48,217 nt of DNA from contig JAJQEJ010000062.1 in NCBI GenBank assembly GCA_021201735.1, forward strand, positions 24,187-72,403. The letters are read 5' to 3'. The notes below the pieces were generated by a model, which did not search any database, was not told the DNA's origin, and worked only from the letters and a program-made list of their open reading frames with translations. The translations under genes were made by a program, and so were the position numbers. The stretch is from Oscillospiraceae bacterium (GTDB taxonomy: Bacteria; Bacillota; Clostridia; Oscillospirales; Oscillospiraceae). Positions 24,325 to 31,323 of this stretch are shown here, piece by piece. How positions within the stretch are numbered: position 1 is the first letter of the stretch; every line of letters starts with the position of its first letter.

Positions 24325-25524
24325 CTAAAAAAAGGGAACGGCACTATAGTTTTGCTGAACAAAGTATTTCCCGACACTGCCGCTGTTTACCGCTGATTCC
24401 CGGCTTTCAAGGTCATTGAAATGCCACCATTCCGAGGCCAGAGGTGTGAGCCCCGCATTTGTGCAATACGTTTGCAGCAGCAAGGCCTCGCGATTCATCG
24501 TTTCCGCCGGTTCAGCGTCTAACCACGCTGTAGCGGAATTTGATGAGACAGGTGATAGAAAAATAGCGGCGGCCGCGCTGAGTTCATGCATCGCAGTCGG
24601 CATGAAATACTCGCTGTATTCACGAATCGCAGTGTATTCATAGCCGCCGCAGGCTCTTGTTTCCCGCGTCACGACCTTTCCAAGGCTGACGTCAATCGCA
24701 GCCCCTCGCTGATGATTGGAAATCCCGGTCACGATAAACCATCCCATCGACCATGGTGATCTGGTGACCCCTTCCTCTACCAGCGGATCGGCATTCATCA
24801 GCGCTCTCAAATTTCCGGCAATGCTCTGCTGCACATCATAGGGCCTGAATGCTTCATAAATAATCAGGGTGTCCCCCTCTGCCAGCGCAGCTTGCTGTGC
24901 CGCACCTATTTTCTTGGCCATTTCATATAGCACAGGGACAACATACACCTCCGCGTCAAAACGCGCGCTATACATCTTTGCCTGGTATAGCGCCTGACCG
25001 GTGATATTCGGTATGTCCTTCTCTGAGGACTTCATGATGGAAGCATATGAATTCGTATTATCATAAATAATAGACGGGATGACATCCGGCAAGTTGATCA
25101 GGCAGTATTGGTGCTTGACCCAGCCCTGCTTCTCATCCAACGCAATCTGCCACCAATCGCCGGATTCCTCCAATATGGTAAATCCCTGCCCGGCATTGAG
25201 CGTTGCAATCACGTTCGCGTCTGCGCTCTGGTCTGTATACAAGCGCAACGAAACAGAAGCGTATCCACTCGCTCCGCTGATCGGGAGCTCGAATACACCG
25301 CTTTCTTGTAAATAATTAACATAGGTGTCTGCCGGTGCCGACTCTGTGGCTGTAACCGGCGCATCCTCTTCTGTTGACGGCGATGCAGCCGGTTCCGACA
25401 CAAGACGATCCTGTTCAGGCTCTATGTCTGGGCGCACGCAATATATGACAAAAATTCCACATATAACAGCAATTACCAGCAAGGAAATTATTATGACAGC
25501 GCCAATGCGTTTCCGTTTTTTCAT
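24325..25524 (-). CDS. Membrane-anchored SH3-domain D-Ala-D-Ala dipeptidase (M15D, VanX-like)
   Basis: 399 residues. One N-terminal membrane helix (IGAVIIISLLVIAVICGIFV) is followed by an acidic/Thr-Ser linker, a bacterial SH3 domain at about 84-142 (SGDWWQIALDEKQGWV) and a peptidase M15 domain. Zinc ligands match the VanX pattern: His271 and Asp278 in SNHQRGAAIDVSL, and Glu365-Trp-Trp-His368 in SEWWHFND, with the transition-state Arg227 in EAFRPYD. M15D enzymes cleave D-Ala-D-Ala dipeptide in the cytoplasm in VanX, but this one is exported, so turnover of peptidoglycan stem peptides is more likely than vancomycin resistance; no vanH/vanA genes are near. SH3 would bind the wall. Confidence 0.9.
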   Translation of the reverse strand: MKKRKRIGAVIIISLLVIAVICGIFVIYCVRPDIEPEQDRLVSEPAASPSTEEDAPVTATESAPADTYVNYLQESGVFELPISGASGYASVSLRLYTDQSADANVIATLNAGQGFTILEESGDWWQIALDEKQGWVKHQYCLINLPDVIPSIIYDNTNSYASIMKSSEKDIPNITGQALYQAKMYSARFDAEVYVVPVLYEMAKKIGAAQQAALAEGDTLIIYEAFRPYDVQQSIAGNLRALMNADPLVEEGVTRSPWSMGWFIVTGISNHQRGAAIDVSLGKVVTRETRACGGYEYTAIREYSEYFMPTAMHELSAAAAIFLSPVSSNSATAWLDAEPAETMNREALLLQTYCTNAGLTPLASEWWHFNDLESRESAVNSGSVGKYFVQQNYSAVPFF

Positions 25525-25596
25525 AACCAGTTACCTAAACAGTACCGACCGGGGCATAAATCGGCGTCAAACAAAGGAATCACAAAGAACTTATTC

Positions 25597-25672
25597 TGGA
25601 GCTACTGATGTGACTTGAACACACGACCTGCTGATTACGAATCAGCTGCTCTACCAACTGAGCTACAGTAGC
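25597..25672 (-). tRNA. tRNA-Thr (anticodon CGT)
   Basis: Reading the minus strand from 25672: acceptor GCTACTG pairs with CAGTAGC, D-arm GCTC/GAGC with AGTTGGTA, anticodon stem GCTGA/TCAGC with loop TTCGTAA (anticodon CGT, decoding ACG), and T-arm GTGTG-TTCAAGT-CACAT. Discriminator T and an encoded CCA (25599-25597) complete a 76-base gene. The variable loop is short (AGGTC). Confidence 0.95.
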
Positions 25673-25725
25673 AAATAATCCGCCGTTTCGGAGACATACT
25701 AACCAAAACGGAAAGGATACTATTT

Positions 25726-25971
25726 ATGGACAACACACCATTTATCGGCGTCGGCCACAACCCGGATGAGCCAGACGGCCCCGACCTTCCGCTCGGGCTT
25801 GGGATGCAAATCGGGCTTGACACGCAGGCGATGAAAACCTTTGGCAACATGTCAAACGAGGAAAAGAGCGCACTGATCCATCACATTCAGGGCGCAACGA
25901 CAGGCGACGAGGCAAAGATGCGCATCGAACACGCGGTGAGTCAATTGCACGAGGGTCAAACGCGTTTTTAA
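25726..25971 (+). CDS. Small conserved-looking acidic protein of unknown function
   Basis: 81 residues, no recognised domain. The N-terminus is Pro/Gly/Asp-rich (PFIGVGHNPDEPDGPDLPLG) and the C-terminal half forms predicted helices (NMSNEEKSALIHHIQGATTG, DEAKMRIEHAVSQLHEG). No signal peptide. ATG 25726 follows GAAAGGA at about 8 bases and the gene has its own terminator, so it is likely real. It sits next to, and divergent from, tRNA-Thr. Confidence 0.7.
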   Translation: MDNTPFIGVGHNPDEPDGPDLPLGLGMQIGLDTQAMKTFGNMSNEEKSALIHHIQGATTGDEAKMRIEHAVSQLHEGQTRF

Positions 25972-25977
25972 CACTGT

Positions 25978-25996
25978 CCCTGCCCCACCGGCAGGG
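25978..25996 (+). terminator. Terminator after the small protein gene
   Basis: CCCTGCC (25978-25984) pairs with GGCAGGG (25990-25996), loop CCACC, followed by the AT-rich CTTACTTAATTTAG. Confidence 0.65.
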
Positions 25997-26081
25997 CTTA
26001 CTTAATTTAGTACCGTCGATTTAACATGATAGCATATTATCTCTCATTCGTCAATGCAAAAAATCACAGATGGCATTCTGA

Positions 26082-26108
26082 GCACCTGCGGCGGTATGCC
26101 GCAGGTGC
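26082..26108 (-). terminator. Terminator of the phenol-lyase gene
   Basis: GCACCTGCGGC (26082-26092) and GCCGCAGGTGC (26098-26108) form a perfect 11-bp stem with loop GGTAT, 10 bases past the stop codon. The minus-strand tail becomes T-rich only about 15 bases later. Confidence 0.7.
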
Positions 26109-26118
26109 GCAGTTCACC

Positions 26119-27567
26119 CTATAGGCTATCGCCGAAATCACGCCGAAAGGCGGCGACCAGCTTATCGATCCAGTCGGAATTCGGCTCCAGCCGCCCGAAG
26201 AAGAAGCGCATAATCTTGGGTTCCTCCACATAGTGCAGTCCGCCGACCAGACTGCGGTTTTCATAGAGCCACGCGAGGCGGTCAACAACATATTTAATCT
26301 GGGAGAGAGAGAACACGCGCTTGGGAATGGCGAGGCGCAGCAATTCCATCTCCGCAAACCGCTCGCTTCCGTCCGGCTCGCGCTGCTCGCTCATGGTGCC
26401 GCGCTCCATGCCACGCACCCCGGAGACAAGGTACACCGCCGCCGCCAGTGCCCCGGCAATGTACTGCGTCTGATCCAGATGGGGCAGGAACTCCGTGGCG
26501 TTAATATGGCAGCCCAGACCGCCGGCAGGCAGCACCACCGGAATCCCTCTCGTCTGAAGCTCCTTTGAGAAGGTCGCAATCAGCTCGGGTGCCTGGGCGA
26601 TAAATTCAACATTGAGCGTCTCGTAGAGGCCCACGGCAATGGCCTCCATCTCCCGCACGCTCATGCCGCCGTAAGTGAGAAAGCCCTCATAGAGGGGGAT
26701 ATATTCCCGCATATCCTCGTAGCACTGGCGGTTGCTGGTCAAAATCGCGCCGCCCTTGGCGCAGCCCAGCTTACGGCCGGAGAAGTAGATGATATCGGCG
26801 AGCCTGCCCAGCTCCAGCGTAATGTCCCGGAGCGGCGTATCCTTACAGCCCGCTTCCCGCGTATGAATAAAGTAGAGATTGTCGCTGAGCAGGGAGGCGT
26901 CAATGACAAATCGAATCCCTTTGCTGCGGCAAAATGCGGAGACATCGCGGAAGTTTTGCAGCGAAACCGGCTGCCCGCCAATCAGATTGGTGCCGGCCTC
27001 AATGCGGACAAAGGCGATTTTATCCGCCCCCTCCTTCGCGACCAGCTCCTCCAGCTTTGCAAGGTCAACGTTCCCTTTAAAGGAACAGGTGGAGTTTACG
27101 TCCAGTCCCTCGTCAATCACGATTTCCTCGACGCGCCCGCCCATGTGTGTGATATGGCTCTTCGTCGTGGTGAAATGGAAGTTCATCGGCACAACGCTGC
27201 CGGGCGTCACATACGCGGTGGCGAGAATATTCTCACACGCGCGCCCCTGATGCGCCGGTAAGAGGTACTCCGTACCGAACATATGCGCGCAGGCCTCCTG
27301 CAGGCGGTAAAAGCTCTCGCTGCCCGCATAGGCGTCATCCGCCTGCATCATGGCGGCAAGCTGCTTGTCACTCATGGAGTTGGTGCCCGAATCGGTCAAC
27401 ATGTCCAGGTAGATATCCCGGTTTTTCAGCAGAAAGGTGTTGCACCCGGATTCCAAAATGGTGTCCCGTCTCTGCTCAATCGGCAGAAGATTCAACTTTT
27501 GTACCACCCGCGCCCGATACATCTCTACCGGCACGGACTCATTGCCGTAAAACTTAATGTTTGCCAT
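26119..27567 (-). CDS. Beta-eliminating lyase: tyrosine phenol-lyase / tryptophanase family
   Basis: 482 residues, PLP fold type I. Landmarks: MLTDSGTNSMSDKQLAAMM, YAGSESFYRL, PAHQGRACENIL, Asp223 in VIDASL (pyridine nitrogen contact) and Lys266 in YFSGRKLG (Schiff base). It releases phenol or indole plus pyruvate and ammonia from Tyr or Trp. Two positions that separate the families favour tyrosine phenol-lyase: FTTT at 132-135 where tryptophanase has FDTT, and MERG at 387-390 where tryptophanase has VEIG (TPL Thr124 and Arg381 by recollection). SGRKLG in place of SAKKDA is unusual for both. ATG 27567 follows GGGAG; a GTG at 27582 overlaps it. The promoter is consensus. There is no tnaC-like leader peptide and no permease adjacent. 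Confidence 0.87.
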   Translation of the reverse strand: MANIKFYGNESVPVEMYRARVVQKLNLLPIEQRRDTILESGCNTFLLKNRDIYLDMLTDSGTNSMSDKQLAAMMQADDAYAGSESFYRLQEACAHMFGTEYLLPAHQGRACENILATAYVTPGSVVPMNFHFTTTKSHITHMGGRVEEIVIDEGLDVNSTCSFKGNVDLAKLEELVAKEGADKIAFVRIEAGTNLIGGQPVSLQNFRDVSAFCRSKGIRFVIDASLLSDNLYFIHTREAGCKDTPLRDITLELGRLADIIYFSGRKLGCAKGGAILTSNRQCYEDMREYIPLYEGFLTYGGMSVREMEAIAVGLYETLNVEFIAQAPELIATFSKELQTRGIPVVLPAGGLGCHINATEFLPHLDQTQYIAGALAAAVYLVSGVRGMERGTMSEQREPDGSERFAEMELLRLAIPKRVFSLSQIKYVVDRLAWLYENRSLVGGLHYVEEPKIMRFFFGRLEPNSDWIDKLVAAFRRDFGDSL

Positions 27568-27640
27568 TGCTTTCTCTCCCACTTCACTTAATTTTGCAAG
27601 TGTCCTGTAACGATATCCGCTCTATTCTTTAGCACTTTAA

Positions 27641-27669
27641 ATTATATTACTAAAACGCGGACATGTCAA
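27641..27669 (-). promoter_or_regulatory. Consensus sigma-A promoter of the phenol-lyase gene
   Basis: On the minus strand TTGACA (27669-27664), a 17-base spacer and TATAAT (27646-27641) form a perfect consensus promoter. Transcription would begin near 27634 with an untranslated leader of about 65 bases. Confidence 0.88.
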
Positions 27670-27703
27670 GACGCACAAATTTACAAGCAGGAATAGCAAA
27701 AAA

Positions 27704-28477
27704 TTAGCTCGGCGGGGTGTAGAGTATCCCCTTGCCGCCGTCCTCCCCGGTTTTGACGGTTACATCCACGCCGTAGACCGCGCGGATGAGGTCGCCCGTG
27801 ATCACCTCGTCCGCCCTGCCGTCGGCGACGATGCGCCCTTTGCAGAGCATCACGGCGCGGTCGGCGAACAGGAGTGCCTGCTCCGGGTCATGCAGGGACA
27901 TGAGAATGGTATACCCCTCTCGCGAGAGAGTGTGGGTCAGGGTCAGGACACGGTGCTTGTTGCCGAGGTCAAGGCTTACCGCCGGTTCGTCCATCACAAG
28001 GGTTTTCGCGCCCTGCGCAAGCGCCCGGGCAATGGCGACGAGCTGCGCCTCCCCCCCGCTCAGGGCTTGGCAGCCGCGGTCGTGCAGGGCGGTAATGCCC
28101 AGCTTGTCAATGGCATACTCCGCCATCTCCGCCTGCTTTTTGCCGGGTACGGAAAACGCGCCGCCCTGACAGGCGGTGCCCATGAGGACGGTTTCAAACA
28201 CAGTGTGGTTAAACGCCACCGGGGCCGACTGCGGGATATACGCCATGCGCCGCGCCCGCGCGGCGGGGCGGAGCTGGGCGATATCCATCCCGTCACAGAG
28301 GACCAACCCGGCATAGTCGCGGCTGAGTCCGAGCACGCAGCGAAACAGGGTGCTCTTCCCCGCGCCGTTGGGTCCGAGCAGGGCGAGAAACTGCCCGTCT
28401 TCCACCGCGAGGGAAACATCATGCAGCACGGCGTTGCTGTGATAGGCAAAGGACAGGTTTTTTACCTCAATAGCCAT
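27704..28477 (-). CDS. ABC transporter ATP-binding protein (FecE/BtuD/FhuC type)
   Basis: 257 residues. Walker A is GPNGAGKST at 35-43, the Q-loop IPQSAPVAFNH follows at 81, the signature is LSGGEAQ at 139, Walker B LVMDEP at 160 and the switch His is in MSLHDPEQ. This is the energy subunit for the permease encoded just upstream. ATG 28477 follows GGGAGG; a longer frame reaching 28648 is antisense-like sequence within the permease gene and is not used. The start overlaps the permease gene by 11 bases. It is the last gene of a four-gene operon. Confidence 0.93.
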   Translation of the reverse strand: MAIEVKNLSFAYHSNAVLHDVSLAVEDGQFLALLGPNGAGKSTLFRCVLGLSRDYAGLVLCDGMDIAQLRPAARARRMAYIPQSAPVAFNHTVFETVLMGTACQGGAFSVPGKKQAEMAEYAIDKLGITALHDRGCQALSGGEAQLVAIARALAQGAKTLVMDEPAVSLDLGNKHRVLTLTHTLSREGYTILMSLHDPEQALLFADRAVMLCKGRIVADGRADEVITGDLIRAVYGVDVTVKTGEDGGKGILYTPPS

Positions 28478-29495
28478 CCTTATTCCCTCCCGAGAGCATG
28501 AGATAGATGAACACCGGCGCGCCGATGACGGCGGTGAGAATGCCAATGGGGATCTCGGTCGTAGAGATGGTGCGCGCCACAGTATCCACCAGCAGCAGAT
28601 ACGCCGCCCCCATGATAATAGATGCGGGCAGGACGCGGCGGTTATCACTGCCGAAGATCATGCGGCAAAAGTGGGGGATGACAAGCCCAATCCAGCCGAT
28701 CAGTCCGCTGATGGCGACGCAGGCGGCGGTAATGAGGGTGGAGCAGAGAATCACCACCAGCCGCAGGGCGTTTGTGTTGACGCCCATGCTCTGCGCCACG
28801 TCGTCCCCCGCCGTGAACAGGTTCATCCGCCAGCGCAGGAGGATGAGGGGCACCATGCCCACAATAATGGGGATTAAGCCGGGTAAAAGATCCTTCACGC
28901 GGATGGAGGCAAGGCTCCCCATCAGCCAGTATGTAATCGCAGGCAGGACGTTGTCGGTATCGGCGATGAGCTTAATAAAAGAGGTGCCGGAGGAAAAGAG
29001 GGTGCTGATCATAATCCCCGCCAATACCAGACCCAGCACCGCGTCGCCGCGGTATACGCGGCTGATGCCATACGCCAGCATCACCGCGCCAAGGCCCAGG
29101 ACAAACGCCAGCACGCTGATCATCCCCCAGCCCATGCCGACGTAAATGCCGAGCGCCGCGCCGAACGCCGCGCCCGACGATGCGCCGAGCACATCGGGGG
29201 AAACCATGGGGTTGCGGAACATCCCCTGATAGGACACCCCCGCCACGGCAAGCCCCGCGCCGATGACGATGGCGGCAATGATGCGGGGTGGCCGGTAGTT
29301 GAGAATCACCGCCTCCGCGGCGGAATCCCATGTCTGCGGAATATCCATAACGCGGGAGAGGAGAATTTTGATGAAATCGGTGGGGCTAACCGCAAAGCGC
29401 CCCACGGTGAAGGCGATGACCACCGCGGCGACAAAAATCAGGCACAGAATAAGCCATTTCACGCCGTAAGATTTGCCACCGGTTTTTTTCTCCAT
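28467..29495 (-). CDS. ABC transporter permease, FecCD family
   Basis: 342 residues and about ten membrane helices in the BtuC/FecCD fold. Family landmarks: LNYRPPRIIAAIVIGAGLAV, shown by RPPRIIAA, GMFRNPMVSPDVLGASSGAA, and the coupling segment SGLIGWIGLVIPHFCRM near residue 275. FecCD permeases import iron-siderophore, haem, cobalamin or, in a minority, molybdate/tungstate. It starts 17 bases after the binding protein gene and overlaps the ATPase gene. Confidence 0.93.
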   Translation of the reverse strand: MEKKTGGKSYGVKWLILCLIFVAAVVIAFTVGRFAVSPTDFIKILLSRVMDIPQTWDSAAEAVILNYRPPRIIAAIVIGAGLAVAGVSYQGMFRNPMVSPDVLGASSGAAFGAALGIYVGMGWGMISVLAFVLGLGAVMLAYGISRVYRGDAVLGLVLAGIMISTLFSSGTSFIKLIADTDNVLPAITYWLMGSLASIRVKDLLPGLIPIIVGMVPLILLRWRMNLFTAGDDVAQSMGVNTNALRLVVILCSTLITAACVAISGLIGWIGLVIPHFCRMIFGSDNRRVLPASIIMGAAYLLLVDTVARTISTTEIPIGILTAVIGAPVFIYLMLSGGNKDGY

Positions 29496-29512
29496 CCCGT
29501 TTTCCTCCGCTT

Positions 29513-30574
29513 CTAAAAGCTTGCGTTTTGCAGCAGCGCCTCCGCCTCTTCCCGGCTCAGGTCATAGTGGAAGAAGAGCGTGTAAAATTCCTGTGTCTTT
29601 TCTGCGATATCAAAGTCGTAGTATTCCGGATAAATCAGATTCCCCAGCCACAGCAGCCCCAAAACCCGCTGCACCGACGGCGGCCGGTCGAGCCACTGGT
29701 AGGGGCCAATCGGCACCTCGCAGACTTTTCCGTTTTTTACCGCGTCCACCTGCGCCCACATCGGGTCGTCAAAAATACCGTTATAGTAACTGTCGGGGGC
29801 CAGAACCACGATCTCCGGATTCCACGTGATGATCTGCTCCATCGACACCTCGTCCCCGCCGGAGGCGAGAATGCTGTCCATATCCGCCGCGTTGATGACC
29901 CCCAAGTAGTCCAATATCTCCGCGTGGGAGGAGTTTTTCCCGTTGACCTCCGTGCCGTACTCCCCCTGAGAAAAGAGCACACGCGGGCGCTCCGCGTCCG
30001 GAATCTGCGCGCTGTATTCCGCCGCCATATGCATCACGCCGTCAACATAGTCCGAAAGCGTCGCGGCGGCCTCCTGCTCGCCGAGCAGGTCGCCGAGCAT
30101 ATCGTAGGCGTCGGCCATCTCGTCCATCGTCGCCTTGATGAAGACAACGGGGATGCCGCTCTTGCTCTGGATGGTGTCCATATCCGCGCCGATGCCCGCC
30201 TTCTCCTCCCCCATATCAATGATGATATCGGGCGAGGCCTTGATGATCTCCTCGAGATTGAAGGTGCCTGAGCTGCCGTAAAATTTGCCGAAGACGGGCA
30301 GATCCCAGTACTTTTCATCTATATACTGCTTCTGAATTTTCGTAAGCGCATCGGAAAGGCCCATCAGCTTGTCGGGGCAGATGGTGTACAAAATCATCTG
30401 GGCGTAGGAGCCGGAGGGCACAATGCTCTCTATCTTCACCGGCACCTCTACCTGCCGCCCCGCAGAATCTGTAAAGATGCGTGTTTCCCCCTGCGGCTTT
30501 TGCTCCGCAGCGCAGGCGCACAGCAGCGCCAGCAGCAGGGCGGCGCAGGTGAGAAGACTGACCGCTTTTTTCAT
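29513..30574 (-). CDS. Substrate-binding lipoprotein of the ABC importer
   Basis: 353 residues. Lipoprotein signal: LLTCAALLLALLCACAAEQ with the lipobox near residues 17-21. The body has the two-lobe BtuF/FepB fold joined by a long helix: RQVEVPVKIESIVPSGSYAQ, DIIIDMGEEKAG, then NPEIVVLAPDSYY and the C-terminal PIGPYQWLDRPPSVQRVLGL. That last motif occurs in clostridial and archaeal binding proteins for metal complexes; siderophore, corrinoid or molybdate/tungstate all remain possible. Its ATG overlaps the stop of the preceding lipoprotein gene by 4 bases (30574-30571). Confidence 0.9.
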   Translation of the reverse strand: MKKAVSLLTCAALLLALLCACAAEQKPQGETRIFTDSAGRQVEVPVKIESIVPSGSYAQMILYTICPDKLMGLSDALTKIQKQYIDEKYWDLPVFGKFYGSSGTFNLEEIIKASPDIIIDMGEEKAGIGADMDTIQSKSGIPVVFIKATMDEMADAYDMLGDLLGEQEAAATLSDYVDGVMHMAAEYSAQIPDAERPRVLFSQGEYGTEVNGKNSSHAEILDYLGVINAADMDSILASGGDEVSMEQIITWNPEIVVLAPDSYYNGIFDDPMWAQVDAVKNGKVCEVPIGPYQWLDRPPSVQRVLGLLWLGNLIYPEYYDFDIAEKTQEFYTLFFHYDLSREEAEALLQNASF

Positions 30575-31077
30575 AGTCCGTCCTCCGCCCGTTCAAATTC
30601 GATGCGCACGATAGAATAGATCCACTTGTTCGACTCCGCTTCCGGTATCAGCAGCCGCAGCGGGCGCTCCCCCTCCGAAAGCGGATTTTTCCCGTTGGAG
30701 ACCCCCATGATGATCTCATAGTCCGTGAGGTACTCCCCCTGCAGCACCGTTTTATAGCTGTCCGAGGCGAGAAAGCGGATTTTTGTAAAATCCTCCTTCT
30801 TTACGCCGTACTGCGCGAGGAAGGTGTCGAGCAGAGGCCCCGTCACGCTGACCGTACCCGCCTTTTCCGTCGCCCCTGTGGCCGAGCGGGACACGCACTC
30901 CAGCTCAGATAGCTCCTGCGGCGTAATGGTGAATTCATCCTCCAGCAGTCCGCTGACGGTGATCTCCTCCGTCTCGTACCCGGACATATTGACCTGCTGC
31001 CCGCAGGCGCACAGCGTCAGCGCAATCAGAAGAACTGTCGCGCAGAGCGTAACGCCCTTTTTCCCCTTCATACCCAC
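30571..31077 (-). CDS. Lipoprotein with molybdopterin-oxidoreductase (SUOX-fold) domain
   Basis: 168 residues. A lipoprotein signal (GVTLCATVLLIALTLCACGQQ, shown by its lipobox LCACG) is followed by the Oxidored_molyb pattern: ITVSGLLEDEFTITPQELSEL, then GPLLDTFLAQYGVK, RFLASDSYKTVL, DYEIIMGVSNGKNPLSEG and PLRLLIPEAESNKWIYSIVRIE, each about where sulfite-oxidase-like proteins have them. The molybdenum-binding Cys of true enzymes is not evident, so it is more likely a non-catalytic binding domain. GTG 31077 lies 5 bases after GGAG; ATG 31071 is an alternative. As the first gene of an ABC importer operon it may bind the imported cofactor or metal. Confidence 0.8.
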   Translation of the reverse strand: MGMKGKKGVTLCATVLLIALTLCACGQQVNMSGYETEEITVSGLLEDEFTITPQELSELECVSRSATGATEKAGTVSVTGPLLDTFLAQYGVKKEDFTKIRFLASDSYKTVLQGEYLTDYEIIMGVSNGKNPLSEGERPLRLLIPEAESNKWIYSIVRIEFERAEDGL

Positions 31078-31106
31078 GTCATCTCCGTTACAAAAAGAAT
31101 GCTTTT

Positions 31107-31135
31107 ATAGTACCACACTTTACATCCCGATGCAA
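31107..31135 (-). promoter_or_regulatory. Promoter of the ABC importer operon
   Basis: On the minus strand TTGCAT (31135-31130), a 17-base spacer and TACTAT (31112-31107), about 30 bases before the first start codon. Confidence 0.7.
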
Positions 31136-31171
31136 GAATTTCCACTTGCTTCCAGTTCGTATCGACTGAGG

Positions 31172-31201
31172 TTGACATGATGCGGCGCAACATGCTAAAA
31201 T
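31172..31201 (+). promoter_or_regulatory. Promoter of the MBOAT-FkbH operon
   Basis: TTGACA (31172-31177), an 18-base spacer and TAAAAT (31196-31201), with TG two bases ahead of the -10. The leader to the first start codon is about 115 bases and contains two hairpins. Confidence 0.72.
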
Positions 31202-31238
31202 TAGTGTTCGGTGAATTGTTGGGGTTTTGCTTACCTGC

Positions 31239-31303
31239 GTTTCTTGCGGTGGGGGTTCCCCATGAAGAAACATAGACCAACAAAAAAGGGCAGGCAGCCT
31301 GCC
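31239..31303 (+). promoter_or_regulatory. Structured 5' leader of the MBOAT-FkbH operon
   Basis: GTTTCTT (31239-31245) pairs with AAGAAAC (31265-31271) around an inner GGGG/CCCC helix. A second hairpin, GGCAGG (31289-31294) with CCTGCC (31298-31303), follows about 20 bases before the start codon. No T-run follows the second, so translational control is as likely as attenuation. It matches no riboswitch I know. Confidence 0.45.
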
Positions 31304-31323
31304 ACCATTGGGGATTTACAAGT

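Noticed and set aside
24325..25524. Vancomycin-resistance vanX
   Set aside because: The protein is membrane-anchored with an SH3 domain and lacks neighbouring vanH, vanA/B or vanRS genes; wall remodelling is more likely.
27568..27634. tnaC-like leader peptide before the phenol-lyase gene
   Set aside because: The leader of about 65 bases has no short frame with a Trp codon and ribosome site.
28478..28648. N-terminal extension of the ABC ATPase
   Set aside because: The extension lies inside the permease gene and has no fold pattern; ATG 28477 follows GGGAGG and begins at the conserved MAIEVKNLSFAY.
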